In this document: positions 32,516 through 41,093 of the stretch, piece after piece
Layout of the letters: every line of letters begins with the position of its first letter
Numbering within the stretch: the first letter of the stretch is position 1
The notes under the pieces: generated by a model
Seen by the model: only the letters and a program-made list of their open reading frames with translations
Database searches by the model: none
What the model was told of the DNA's origin: nothing
Translations under genes and position numbers: made by a program
NCBI GenBank assembly: GCA_011390575.1
Contig: JAABSE010000017.1
Location: 1 to 53,220 of the forward strand
Direction of reading: 5' to 3'
Source: Sphingobacteriia bacterium
Lineage (GTDB): Bacteria; Bacteroidota; Bacteroidia; Bacteroidales; UBA7960
DNA: 53,220 nucleotides

Positions 32516-34015
32516 TTAACTGGCCAATGGAAGGGTTATTATGAATAGGGCTCCTGTCTGGGGATGGTCTTTTACTTCGATGGTACCATGATGTTTTTCA
32601 ATTACATTTTTGGTGATGGCCAGTCCAATTCCCAAACCAAAATCGCCACCTGCTGTTTTGGTGGTGAAGCTGGAGTCAAAAATCTTTTGTTTGATCTTAT
32701 CGGGTACTCCGGGACCTGTGTCTGCAATGGTAATGATAACCCTGGAACTTTCCTTATCTGGTTTACAGGAAACCACTAATTTTCCTTTATCGTCCATGGC
32801 ATCACATGCATTGATGATTATGTTGGTCCATACCTGGTTGAGTTCTCCCACGAAACAATTTACCGGGCAAGCTTCCTCCATTTCTGTTTCAACCTTAATA
32901 TCCTTCAACCGGTTACCAATTATTTGCAGGGTCTCCATTATACCCTGCCTTACATCTGATACTTCAGGATCTTTCCCTCCCTGACGGCTATAACTTTTAA
33001 GGCTTTTCACAAGATATTCTATGCGGGCTGTGGAAAGTTTTATGGAATTGAGAAAAACGCCTGACTGATAAGCGTCTATCAATAACTGAAGCAAGGGCTG
33101 GTTTTTGGACGACCCGATAAAAGAGGTAAGTTTCTCAAATACTCCGGGTTCCATTTCGGCCATGGTCCGCAACATGCTTCGGGACAATTCGGGATAGGAA
33201 GCATTTAGTTCTTTCATGCGCTGGCGTTGCACTGTGGTATCCGCAAATTCCCGTTTAAATCCTGTTTCGAAGAAAAATCTCACCAACCCGGTATCGGGTA
33301 AAGCGGAAGCATTTTCAGCCATGGCGGGTAAATTCTCAGAAAGATATTCTACCGAACGGAGCAAGGCAGAAGCGGGATTATTGATTTCGTGGGCCAAACC
33401 TGCAGTCAGCTCACCCAGGGTAGCCATTTTTTCCTGCGATATCAGTGCATTGCGGGTCCGTTCAAGCTCTTTGATAGTCTGCTTCAGATGGTTCCGTTCC
33501 TCCTCCAGTTGCCGTGATAAGTTGGCTACCTCTACATGCAGCATTACCACCTTCCTGTACCTGTCGGCCAGGTTGGAAAATATCAATCCCTGCAAAATCT
33601 TACTGATTTGCGGGTACTCGTTCATGAATACCTCAAAACTATGATGATCGAAACAAAGACCGGAAACGTGGGTACTGGCTTTGGCGGTAGTAAAAACGGG
33701 TTCTCCGGTCTGAAAGGACAATAAACCAATGAAATCACCCGGCCCGTGCAATCCTATCTGAGTGCCCGAATCTTCATCCTGCTTTACCTGGGCTACATAA
33801 CCTTCCAGAATAATATACAACTTGTCGTTGATTTCCTTTTCTCTGAGCATCACCTCACCCTCTTTATAATCCTTTTTCAGGCTTTTCAGAAGCAAAGAAT
33901 TGGGAATCTCATCCTTTATGGTACTGACAAAGGTGGATTTATCATACATCGGGCGGGCAGAAGCTCCAATAACATTGGGTCGCTGCTCTTTTGAAGGTTT
34001 TTTTCTTTCAGACAT
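32516..34015 (-). CDS. Sensor histidine kinase with N-terminal cyclic-nucleotide-binding-like domain
   Basis: The protein has 499 residues from the ATG at 34015 (a TTG at 34027 is less likely). Residues about 45-145 form a Crp-type sensor domain. In the phosphate-binding cassette the segment GDFIGLLSFQTGEPVFTTAKAS lacks the usual Glu and Arg, so it may not bind cAMP. A coiled coil (about 160-195) leads to HisKA with GLAHEINNP (H209). The HATPase_c domain has NACDAM, DTGPGV and GLGIGLAIT. No membrane segment is present. It is the third gene of an operon after the DASS transporter and the receiver, and the receiver gene ends 12 bp before this start. Confidence 0.9.
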   Translation of the reverse strand: MSERKKPSKEQRPNVIGASARPMYDKSTFVSTIKDEIPNSLLLKSLKKDYKEGEVMLREKEINDKLYIILEGYVAQVKQDEDSGTQIGLHGPGDFIGLLSFQTGEPVFTTAKASTHVSGLCFDHHSFEVFMNEYPQISKILQGLIFSNLADRYRKVVMLHVEVANLSRQLEEERNHLKQTIKELERTRNALISQEKMATLGELTAGLAHEINNPASALLRSVEYLSENLPAMAENASALPDTGLVRFFFETGFKREFADTTVQRQRMKELNASYPELSRSMLRTMAEMEPGVFEKLTSFIGSSKNQPLLQLLIDAYQSGVFLNSIKLSTARIEYLVKSLKSYSRQGGKDPEVSDVRQGIMETLQIIGNRLKDIKVETEMEEACPVNCFVGELNQVWTNIIINACDAMDDKGKLVVSCKPDKESSRVIITIADTGPGVPDKIKQKIFDSSFTTKTAGGDFGLGIGLAITKNVIEKHHGTIEVKDHPQTGALFIITLPLAS

Positions 34016-34027
34016 GGTATTGAGCAA

Positions 34028-34516
34028 TTACACATACCCTTTGGTACGAATAGCCTCCTGAATTTTTTCCTGATCCAGCAAAGAGGTAAATCTAAGCAAC
34101 TCTTTCTCCTCCTGAATTACATATTGGGTAAGTTCCTCTTTGACTACTTCAACCAATTCTCTGGGGTTCCAGGGTTTGGCTATGTACCTGTTGAGTTTGG
34201 CATTATTCACTGCCTCAATGGTATCTTCCAATCCTGCCTGGCCTGTAACCAACACCTTTCTGGTTTTTTCAGTAAAAGGATCTTTTTGCATCTCAATCAT
34301 CAGGTCAATCCCTTTATCGCCCGGCATGATATGATCGCACAAAGCAAGGCCGATTTTATGCCCTTCCTGCTTAATTTCTTTGATAAGCTCTCTGGCCTCA
34401 TCTGCTGAGTGAGCCAGTTCGATGGGAAAGATCTCCTCAAACACAGCCAAATCACGGATGATGACATCCAGCACCTGGGGTTCGTCTTCTACACAAATAA
34501 TATAAATATCAGACAT
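34028..34516 (-). CDS. Single-domain response regulator
   Basis: This 162-residue protein has a complete receiver: E10/D11, phospho-acceptor D61 in LCDHIMPGDKG, T91 in VLVTGQ and K114 in IAKPW. A helical tail of about 40 residues (QEEKELLRFTSLLDQEKIQEAI) follows and has no DNA-binding motif. It probably works by protein contact, either as phosphate shuttle or as regulator of its operon partner. It lies between the transporter gene (11-bp gap) and the cNMP-domain kinase gene (12-bp gap), which is the obvious cognate kinase. Confidence 0.9.
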   Translation of the reverse strand: MSDIYIICVEDEPQVLDVIIRDLAVFEEIFPIELAHSADEARELIKEIKQEGHKIGLALCDHIMPGDKGIDLMIEMQKDPFTEKTRKVLVTGQAGLEDTIEAVNNAKLNRYIAKPWNPRELVEVVKEELTQYVIQEEKELLRFTSLLDQEKIQEAIRTKGYV

Positions 34517-34526
34517 GTCTTAAAAA

Positions 34527-36158
34527 TTATTGAATGATTAACGGCCAGTAAAAAGTGGCAAGAATTAGTGCAGTGGTTATTCCTATTAATCCGATTACGA
34601 GACCTATTTTTACCATATCTCCGGTTTTGATGTAACCGGTGCTCATGGCAATGGCATTAGGAGGTGTAGAAATGGGCAGCAGCATGGCCATATTGCATGC
34701 AGAACCAATAACAAGACTTGTAATGATAAGGCTGAAACCTTCGCCGGCAATTCCTGCCGTACCCATACTAACCGCAAGGGGAACCAGCAAGGTAGCCGTA
34801 ACCGTGTTGGAAAGAAAGTTGGAAAGCATCAAAGCCACCAAACCAAATACAAGCAACAGGGCAAGCTGTGGTAGCATATCCCAGCTGATGCTTGACACCA
34901 ACCACATAGCCAGTCCGGTATTTTCCATGCTGATTCCCAAAGATATACCTCCGGCTACCAGCCACAAAACTTCCCATGGCAAGGCGCGGATATCATCTTT
35001 GCCAAGCACACTGGTGACAGTAAGGGTAACAATAGGAATGAATGCAATCATGGCGCTGGGAATCCCATGACTGGCTTCGGTAAACCACAACAAAACGGTG
35101 ATGGCAAAAACAGCGTAAAGGATAATCGCTTTGGACGATTTTTCAAATTTGCTTTGAAGTTCCAGTTGAAAACGTTTAAGGGTAGGCGGATAAAAAAATC
35201 TCATAGCTACCCATGCCAGTAACAGCAAGCCAAGGGCAAGGGGTAACATTAATGCAACCCAGCTTCCAAAAGCAATATTAATACCCTGCTGATTAAGGTT
35301 GGCAATAACAATAGCGTTGGGAGGCGTTCCAATGGGGGTTGCCATTCCACCAATATTTGCAGCTATGGGAATGCTGAGCGTGAGCATGATCCTGAATTTA
35401 TCTTTCATATCAATCTGCCGGGCTATGGGGATAGCAACGGTCATCATCATGGCCGTGGTAGCAGTATTGCTCATAAAAGCAGACAAAGTGGCCGTAACAA
35501 GCATCAATCCCATCACGATAAAAACAGGCTTCTCTCCAAAGGGTTTCAGCAGGACGTTGGTGAGATTTTTATCCAGATTGTATTTCACAGAAGCCGAGGC
35601 CAGGATAAATCCACCCAGAAAAAGGATAATAATGGGGCTGGCCAGGGTACCAAAAAAATTGCTGAAAGAAATGGGAGTATATCCAACCAGCTTATGTTGT
35701 GCGTCGCTGACGATCTGAGTATCAGCAGAAAGATCATCACTCTGCACCTTTACTGTTTCTCCCCATTCCACCACGTGCACTTCAATGGGAGTATAATTCC
35801 TGGAATCTTCCACGATATACACTTTGTTTCCGTCCAGGGCTTCTGAAGGGACCTCCCACAATCCGTCAATATGAGAAACAACCGGGGTTTTGGGTAAGGC
35901 AGTATCTGAATAAACAACCCCTTGCTGGCTCAACAGGGCAACTTGCAAAAAGATAACCAACATGGAGGTGGAATAAATAGGGAGTGTTTCAAACATCCAG
36001 AAGACAGCGGCTATCAGGAAGATTCCAAGGGCCATATGTCCGGCAAAAGATAAACCAGGGAAATTCATAAACCAGGGAATCAGGAATCCTGTGATCCCCA
36101 GTGCAAGTCCAACAATTTTTTTCGTTCGTTCTGAGTGATTTCTTTTTTTCAGGGGCAT
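34527..36158 (-). CDS. DASS (SLC13) family anion transporter with an extracytoplasmic insert
   Basis: This 543-residue transporter has the two family signatures: ANIGGMATPIGTPPNAI (about 270-286) and the C-terminal repeat STPPNAIAM, with SNFLSNTVTAT before it. It should import dicarboxylates, sulfate or similar anions with Na+. Between the second and third helices lies a hydrophilic insert of about 90 residues (about 80-165: LWEVPSEALDGNKVYIV, WGETVKVQSDD), predicted beta-rich and periplasmic, which is unusual for the family. It leads the operon with a receiver and a sensor kinase, and the TonB-domain gene precedes it by 14 bp. Substrate not determined. Confidence 0.85.
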   Translation of the reverse strand: MPLKKRNHSERTKKIVGLALGITGFLIPWFMNFPGLSFAGHMALGIFLIAAVFWMFETLPIYSTSMLVIFLQVALLSQQGVVYSDTALPKTPVVSHIDGLWEVPSEALDGNKVYIVEDSRNYTPIEVHVVEWGETVKVQSDDLSADTQIVSDAQHKLVGYTPISFSNFFGTLASPIIILFLGGFILASASVKYNLDKNLTNVLLKPFGEKPVFIVMGLMLVTATLSAFMSNTATTAMMMTVAIPIARQIDMKDKFRIMLTLSIPIAANIGGMATPIGTPPNAIVIANLNQQGINIAFGSWVALMLPLALGLLLLAWVAMRFFYPPTLKRFQLELQSKFEKSSKAIILYAVFAITVLLWFTEASHGIPSAMIAFIPIVTLTVTSVLGKDDIRALPWEVLWLVAGGISLGISMENTGLAMWLVSSISWDMLPQLALLLVFGLVALMLSNFLSNTVTATLLVPLAVSMGTAGIAGEGFSLIITSLVIGSACNMAMLLPISTPPNAIAMSTGYIKTGDMVKIGLVIGLIGITTALILATFYWPLIIQ

Positions 36159-36172
36159 AGTTTAGAGTTAAA

Positions 36173-36727
36173 TTAAAGCTTAAAACTTACGGGCAAGGTA
36201 ATTCCCACTCTGACGGGTTGTCCGGAAATTTTTCCTGGTGTAGCAGCAGGAAACCGTTCGATGACCCGCAAAACCTCTTCTTCACAGCCATAACCCAACG
36301 ACCGGACAAAACGGGGAGTGCTCAGGGTTCCATCCTTTTCTACTACAAAACTTACAAGAACCACACCCTCCACAAGGTTTTCAAGGGCTTCTTCCGGATA
36401 TTCTATCAAATCTTCCACAAAATCTATTATTCCTTTTTCATGTTGAAAAACAGGATATTCATCTACCAGGAAATGTACCATATTTTCATCCGTCAGGAGA
36501 AAATCGCTAACAGAAAACTCATCCCGGGAAAAACTATAAACCTGGGAGCCATTGATCAAAATAATTTCTTTTCCTTCACCCCTGGTTTGGTTTATTATAA
36601 GGGTTAAGATCAACAGCAAGGGTAAAAAACGAAATCCCAGTAGTAAAGACGAAATCCCTGAAACAGAATTTTTGTTCTGCATTACTGAAGAGATAGATTT
36701 GTAAGAAAACAGACGATATGTTAACAT
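36173..36727 (-). CDS. TonB C-terminal domain protein
   Basis: This small protein has a hydrophobic N-terminal segment (FLPLLLILTLII), a middle region without known motif, and a TonB C-terminal domain. The domain runs from PEEALENLVEGVVLVSFVVEKDG through ATPGKISGQPVRVGITLPVSFKL. The start is uncertain: TTG 36742 lies inside the predicted promoter and is rejected; ATG 36727 is chosen; ATG 36682 (MQNKNSVSG) gives a more standard signal peptide. It is presumably exported or anchored in the inner membrane with the C-domain in the periplasm. It precedes the transporter gene by 14 bp and resembles the last 95 residues of the nearby M56 protein. Confidence 0.75.
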   Translation of the reverse strand: MLTYRLFSYKSISSVMQNKNSVSGISSLLLGFRFLPLLLILTLIINQTRGEGKEIILINGSQVYSFSRDEFSVSDFLLTDENMVHFLVDEYPVFQHEKGIIDFVEDLIEYPEEALENLVEGVVLVSFVVEKDGTLSTPRFVRSLGYGCEEEVLRVIERFPAATPGKISGQPVRVGITLPVSFKL

Positions 36728-36739
36728 ATTTGCACCCTG

Positions 36740-36747
36740 CAAAAATA
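36740..36747 (-). promoter_or_regulatory. Candidate -7 element of the TonB-C / DASS / receiver / kinase unit
   Basis: TATTTTTG on the minus strand matches TAnnTTTG. The nearest TTG is 24 bp upstream, so the -33 is weak. Its position excludes the TTG at 36742 as a start codon. Confidence 0.35.
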
Positions 36748-36892
36748 CAAATTTTACCCATAAATTCCTGACAATTGTCCGGGATTCTTTTCCTCAGAAA
36801 TCCTATGTACGATCAGCATCCTGCTTCTGATTTTACCGGAATTTTCTTAAGAAAATAATTAATCTGCGACTTTAGTGTACGTAGCCTTCCAC

Positions 36893-36918
36893 AAAAAAAG
36901 GCAGGAAAATCCTGCCTT
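36893..36918 (-). terminator. Terminator of the blaI / M56 operon
   Basis: AAGGCAGGA (36910-36918 read on the minus strand) and TCCTGCCTT form a perfect 9-bp stem with a 3-nt loop, followed by a run of T residues on the minus strand (36893-36899). It lies 84 bp past the M56 stop codon. Confidence 0.85.
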
Positions 36919-37001
36919 AAAAGTGTGTGGTTAACAAAACAACAATGGACTGAAATATTGAAACTTCATGATTGGAAATCAATCAGCACATTACATCAAC
37001 A

Positions 37002-38288
37002 TCAATTTAGCACAAATCGAATGGGCAAATTGAACTGAACTCTTACCGGCTCACCTTTTTGGTATCCCGGTGTCCAATTTGGCATGGCCCTTACCACCTG
37101 CAGAGATACTTCATCCAATTCTTTGGATACTCCTCTCAAAATCCTTACATCATTAATTACACCATCTGTTTCTACTACGAATGTAACAAAAACAGTACCC
37201 TGCACTGAATCAGTTCTTGCCTTATCAGGATAGGTCAAATTTGATTGTAAATATTGCATCAATGCGCTTTGTCCTCCAACAAATTCAGGACTCTGATCAA
37301 CATCGTCGTAAATTTCTCCTGTATATTCAGGAGCTTCATCCTGTTGGGTTTCTTCAACTCCGATTTCGACTTCGCTAGTCTCCGTTTCCTCAGGTTTATC
37401 CCCTATTTCGCATGACTGAATCAAAAAGGCAGCAACTAAAAAGGGAACCAGCAGTAGCGTTTTGAAAAGCCAGGGGCCGGTTTTCTGGTTTTGAGTTTTT
37501 GTCATCATCATAAATCGCTTTTTAATCATTAGTACATTAAATGGATTGGTAACAGGTATATAATATGCCCCCAGAGCACAATCGAGCAGGGCACTTTGAT
37601 AATCAACAATGTTGAATTTCTGAAGCACAAAACCATCTGCCTCAAACTCGTGAAGGCTTTGCAGTTCGTTGCGAAAGAAGTACCACGATGGATGAAACCA
37701 GAACAATAACCGCATAACCTCCATAAAAATCACATCCCAGGAATGCCTTAGCCGGTAATGGGCCTGTTCGTGCATGATCACCTTTTCAAAGTGGTGAGAA
37801 TTTCGAATATGTTCAGGAATAAAGATCCACCGCAAAAAGGAGAAAGGACTTACATCGTCCCTCATGAGCACCAGAGAAGTTTCCCCGTTATTCACCACAG
37901 GATGATTTCGTATCATCCTGTAAAGATGAAACAAGCGAACACAGAAGCGAACTAACAATAGCAGAAATACCAAAATGGGCAGAAAATACCACCAACTGAT
38001 ACTGTTAACCAGCATGAATAAACGGTTTCCCGACTCCTCAATGCCCGACTGTGCACCCACTATAAATTCTGGCAAAGTAAGTATTACTCCCTGCGAATCA
38101 GATGCTATCGGTATAATTAATGGTATTTCACTAAAAGAAGCCAGTGCAAGAGATATGGCAAACGAAGCAAGGATAAAGAGCCTCTGGTAGCGAACATGAA
38201 ACTGCCTGCCTTTTAACATGGCATATCCTGCTGAAAAAATCAACAGATAGACCGAAGCACGCATTATAAAGTTTATAAATGTTTCCAT
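37002..38288 (-). CDS. M56 (BlaR1-type) peptidase fused to a TonB C-terminal domain
   Basis: This 428-residue membrane protein has four helices (three before about 120, one near 280) around an M56 zinc metalloprotease domain. HEQAH (H173, E174, H177) and HEFEAD (E214) provide the zinc site. After the last helix (LFKTLLLVPFLVAAFLIQSC) comes an acidic Glu/Thr linker (about 305-330) and a TonB C-terminal domain (about 335-428, GGQSALMQYLQSNLTYP ... WTPGYQKGEPVRVQFNLPIRF). BlaR1 has a penicillin-binding sensor at this place; here it is absent, so beta-lactam sensing is not supported. It lies 62 bp behind blaI and presumably cleaves BlaI on receiving a periplasmic signal. Confidence 0.88.
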   Translation of the reverse strand: METFINFIMRASVYLLIFSAGYAMLKGRQFHVRYQRLFILASFAISLALASFSEIPLIIPIASDSQGVILTLPEFIVGAQSGIEESGNRLFMLVNSISWWYFLPILVFLLLLVRFCVRLFHLYRMIRNHPVVNNGETSLVLMRDDVSPFSFLRWIFIPEHIRNSHHFEKVIMHEQAHYRLRHSWDVIFMEVMRLLFWFHPSWYFFRNELQSLHEFEADGFVLQKFNIVDYQSALLDCALGAYYIPVTNPFNVLMIKKRFMMMTKTQNQKTGPWLFKTLLLVPFLVAAFLIQSCEIGDKPEETETSEVEIGVEETQQDEAPEYTGEIYDDVDQSPEFVGGQSALMQYLQSNLTYPDKARTDSVQGTVFVTFVVETDGVINDVRILRGVSKELDEVSLQVVRAMPNWTPGYQKGEPVRVQFNLPIRFVLN

Positions 38289-38350
38289 AGTATTGTCATT
38301 AGAATGATTGAAAAATGGATTTTATCCAAAGACTAATTTATCAAGTAGTA

Positions 38351-38734
38351 CTATTGCATGTTATCCTTTTGCTTGCGGATTTCATCATCAATAATATTCT
38401 TGAGATCCTCCAGTTCGGCCACCGAAAGATCCTTTTCACGAGAAAAAAACGAAACCATCTGCCGGATGGAACTTCCAAAATACCCGTTAAGCATTCCCTT
38501 GAACAGCTGATGTGTATAATCTTTCTTTTCGATCAGCGGATAGTATTCATGGGTTTTGCCATAAGCATTGTAAGCGACAAACCCCTTCTTCTCAAGAATT
38601 CGCACGATTGTACTTACAGTAGTATAGGCAGGCCTGGGTTCGGGTAGTTTTTCAATAATGTCTTTCACAAAACCCTTTTTCAGCTCCCACAATACCTGCA
38701 TAATCTGCTCTTCGGCTTTTGTTAGTTCTTTCAT
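38351..38734 (-). CDS. BlaI/MecI/CopY family repressor
   Basis: This 127-residue winged-helix repressor begins MKELTKAEEQIMQVLWELKKG and has the recognition helix region PAYTTVSTIVRILEKKGFV, followed by GKTHEYYPLI and a C-terminal dimerisation helix region. Members bind as dimers to short palindromes and are inactivated when the partner M56 protease triggers cleavage. The gene is first in the operon with the M56-TonB protein, and its promoter carries two matching palindromes, so autoregulation is likely. No beta-lactamase gene is in the window. Confidence 0.92.
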   Translation of the reverse strand: MKELTKAEEQIMQVLWELKKGFVKDIIEKLPEPRPAYTTVSTIVRILEKKGFVAYNAYGKTHEYYPLIEKKDYTHQLFKGMLNGYFGSSIRQMVSFFSREKDLSVAELEDLKNIIDDEIRKQKDNMQ

Positions 38735-38828
38735 ATTTCCATCAATAGTGTATGTGTAATCAAAAAATCATTCTTTAACTAAGTGTGCCAAATTAGATTT
38801 TGGGTTTGACAACTTTTGAATTGCAAAA

Positions 38829-38873
38829 CAAATTTAAAACTAATTTTTTAGTTTACCAACTAATTCTTTAGTT
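38829..38873 (-). promoter_or_regulatory. blaI promoter with two operator palindromes
   Basis: On the minus strand TTG (38857-38859), a 20-bp spacer and TAAATTTG (38829-38836) form a full Bacteroidetes promoter. Palindrome 1, AAACTAA-TTTT-TTAGTTT (38837-38854), fills the spacer. Palindrome 2, AACTAA-TTCT-TTAGTT (38858-38873), overlaps the -33 element. Their centres are 20 bp apart, about two helical turns. The shared core is ACTAA-N4-TTAGT. Predicted transcript start is near 38823, giving a leader of about 88 nt. Confidence 0.7.
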
Positions 38874-39019
38874 TTTATTGTTTTTTTCATGGATCCTGAA
38901 TTTTTACTTTTAAATTCAGCCATGCTAATGAAGCGAATTCTGACATCCACCTTCTTAATTTTTGTTACTTTAGCCGCCGAAAATAAAAGCATATTTATCA
39001 AAACATAAAACCTTACCGT

Positions 39020-41080
39020 ATGATTACCGAACAGTTGATAAACCCCAGAAGCATCGTAGTTGTGGGTGGCTCCAATGATGTGGCCAAACCCGGTGGAAAA
39101 GTATTGAAAAACCTTATTGATGGTCAGTTTACAGGCGACCTTTATGTAACCAACCTCAAAGAAAGTGAAGTTCAGGGGATCAAAAGTTTTTCTGATCCGG
39201 CAGATCTCCCGCAGGTTGATTTGGCTATTATTGCCATCGCTGCACGTTTTGTCCCTGATACCGTCAGGGTTCTTACTGAACAGAAAGAAACCCGCGCCTT
39301 TATTGTATTATCGGCAGGTTTCAGCGAGGAAAGCGAAGAAGGGGCAAAACTGGAAAAAGAGATGGTAGATATTATCAACAGCGTGGGAGGTTCGCTCATT
39401 GGGCCCAACTGTGTAGGGATTCTCACTCCCAGCCATCACAGCATCTTTACCTATCCCATACCCAAACTGGAAGCCACAGGATGTGACTTTATTTCGGGAT
39501 CGGGAGCTACAGCCTGCTTTATCATGGAAGCAGGTATCCCCAAAGGACTCACTTTTTCCAATGTGTTCTCAGTAGGAAACAGCGCCCAGATGGGAGTAGA
39601 AGAAATCCTCAAATATCTTGATGAAACCTTTGACCCGGAAAAGAGTTCGCGGGTGAAACTTTTGTATATAGAAACCATCAACAAACCCCAGATGTTGCTC
39701 AAACATGCAGCATCGCTTATTCGAAAAGGATGCAAAATCGCTGCTGTCAAAGCAGGTAGTTCAGATGCCGGTAGCCGCGCAGCATCCTCACACACAGGTG
39801 CATTGGCAAGCTCTGATGCTGCGGTGAATGCACTCTTCCGCAAGGCCGGTATTGTGCGCTGCTACGGTCGTGAAGACCTGATAAGCGTGGCATCAGTATT
39901 TATGCACCCCGAACTGAAAGGGAAAAACATTGCAATCATTACCCATGCTGGCGGACCTGCAGTAATGCTCACCGATGCATTGTCAAACGGCGGTCTGGAA
40001 GTTCCCCATATCGATACACCCGAAAGCAAGGAACTGCTCACTCATCTCTTCCCCGGCTCTTCAGTAGCCAACCCCATCGATTTTCTGGCCACCGGCACAG
40101 CCGAACAGCTGGGTACCATCATCGATTATGTAGATCAGAAATTCGATAACATTGATGCCATGGTGGTCATTTTTGGCACTCCGGGTTTGTTTCCGGTCTT
40201 TAATGTTTACGACATGCTCGACCTGAAAATGAAGCAAACCCAAAAGCCCATTTACCCGGTTCTCCCCTCTACCCTCACAGCACAGGAGGAAGTAGCCGAC
40301 TTCATCTCCAAAGGAAGAATCAACTTCCCCGACGAAGTTACCCTGGGCAATGCGCTGGCAAGGATTTACCATACTCCCCCACCCTCGCCCGAATCCGTTG
40401 ATTTGCCGAAGGTTGACAAAAAGAAAATCAGAGAGATTATTGACAACAGCCCTGAAGGGTATTTGTCTCCCGAAAAGGTGCAGCAATTGCTTGATGCCGC
40501 CGGTATCGCCCGTGCAGGTGAAGCCGTAGAAGACACTGCCGACAAAGCAGCACAGGCCGCATCAAAACTGGGTTACCCGGTTGTGATGAAAGTGGTAGGA
40601 CCCGTGCACAAGTCTGATGTGGGTGGCGTGGTGCTCAACGTAAAAGATGAGCAACAGCTTCGCAGGGAATTTGACAGGATGATGAAAATCAAAGACACTA
40701 CAGCCATTTTGCTGCAACCCATGCTTTCGGGTATGGAGCTGTTTGTGGGTGCCAAGCATGAAGAGAAATTCGGCCACATGATTCTTTGCGGAATGGGCGG
40801 TATTTTCATTGAAGTGCTCAAAGACGTAAATACAGCCATGGCACCGGTAAGTAAAGAAGAAGCACTTTCCATGATTCGCAGCCTGAAGAGTTACAAAATT
40901 ATCCAGGGTGTGCGCGGACAGGAAGGGGTAAATGAGGAGCTCTTTGCAGATGCTTTGGTACATCTTTCTGCTTTGCTGAAAGAAGCACCCGAAATCTTCG
41001 AAATGGACCTTAACCCGCTGCTGGGTTCCAAAGACAAGGTAGTGGCAGTAGATGCCAGAATCAATATTGTAAAGGAATAG
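39020..41080 (+). CDS. ADP-forming acetyl/acyl-CoA synthetase, fused alpha-beta form
   Basis: The 686-residue enzyme converts acyl-CoA, ADP and phosphate to acid, ATP and CoA, a fermentative ATP-yielding step. The alpha part has a CoA-binding domain (1-125, SIVVVGGSNDVAKPGG) and succinyl-CoA-synthetase-like domains with GPNCVG and catalytic H258 in SSHTGAL. After a linker near 450-465 comes the beta part, an ATP-grasp domain (SPEKVQQLLDAAGI, YPVVMKVVGPVHKSDVGGV, and DLNPLL near the end). Acetate is the commonest substrate, but branched or aryl acids are possible. The membrane protein gene starts 13 bp after its stop, so they are co-transcribed. Confidence 0.93.
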   Translation: MITEQLINPRSIVVVGGSNDVAKPGGKVLKNLIDGQFTGDLYVTNLKESEVQGIKSFSDPADLPQVDLAIIAIAARFVPDTVRVLTEQKETRAFIVLSAGFSEESEEGAKLEKEMVDIINSVGGSLIGPNCVGILTPSHHSIFTYPIPKLEATGCDFISGSGATACFIMEAGIPKGLTFSNVFSVGNSAQMGVEEILKYLDETFDPEKSSRVKLLYIETINKPQMLLKHAASLIRKGCKIAAVKAGSSDAGSRAASSHTGALASSDAAVNALFRKAGIVRCYGREDLISVASVFMHPELKGKNIAIITHAGGPAVMLTDALSNGGLEVPHIDTPESKELLTHLFPGSSVANPIDFLATGTAEQLGTIIDYVDQKFDNIDAMVVIFGTPGLFPVFNVYDMLDLKMKQTQKPIYPVLPSTLTAQEEVADFISKGRINFPDEVTLGNALARIYHTPPPSPESVDLPKVDKKKIREIIDNSPEGYLSPEKVQQLLDAAGIARAGEAVEDTADKAAQAASKLGYPVVMKVVGPVHKSDVGGVVLNVKDEQQLRREFDRMMKIKDTTAILLQPMLSGMELFVGAKHEEKFGHMILCGMGGIFIEVLKDVNTAMAPVSKEEALSMIRSLKSYKIIQGVRGQEGVNEELFADALVHLSALLKEAPEIFEMDLNPLLGSKDKVVAVDARINIVKE

Positions 41081-41093
41081 AAGATTTTACAAT

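Noticed and set aside
37002..38734. Beta-lactam resistance locus (BlaR1-BlaI)
   Set aside because: The sensor lacks a penicillin-binding domain, and no beta-lactamase or PBP2a gene is linked; the family name alone does not support resistance.
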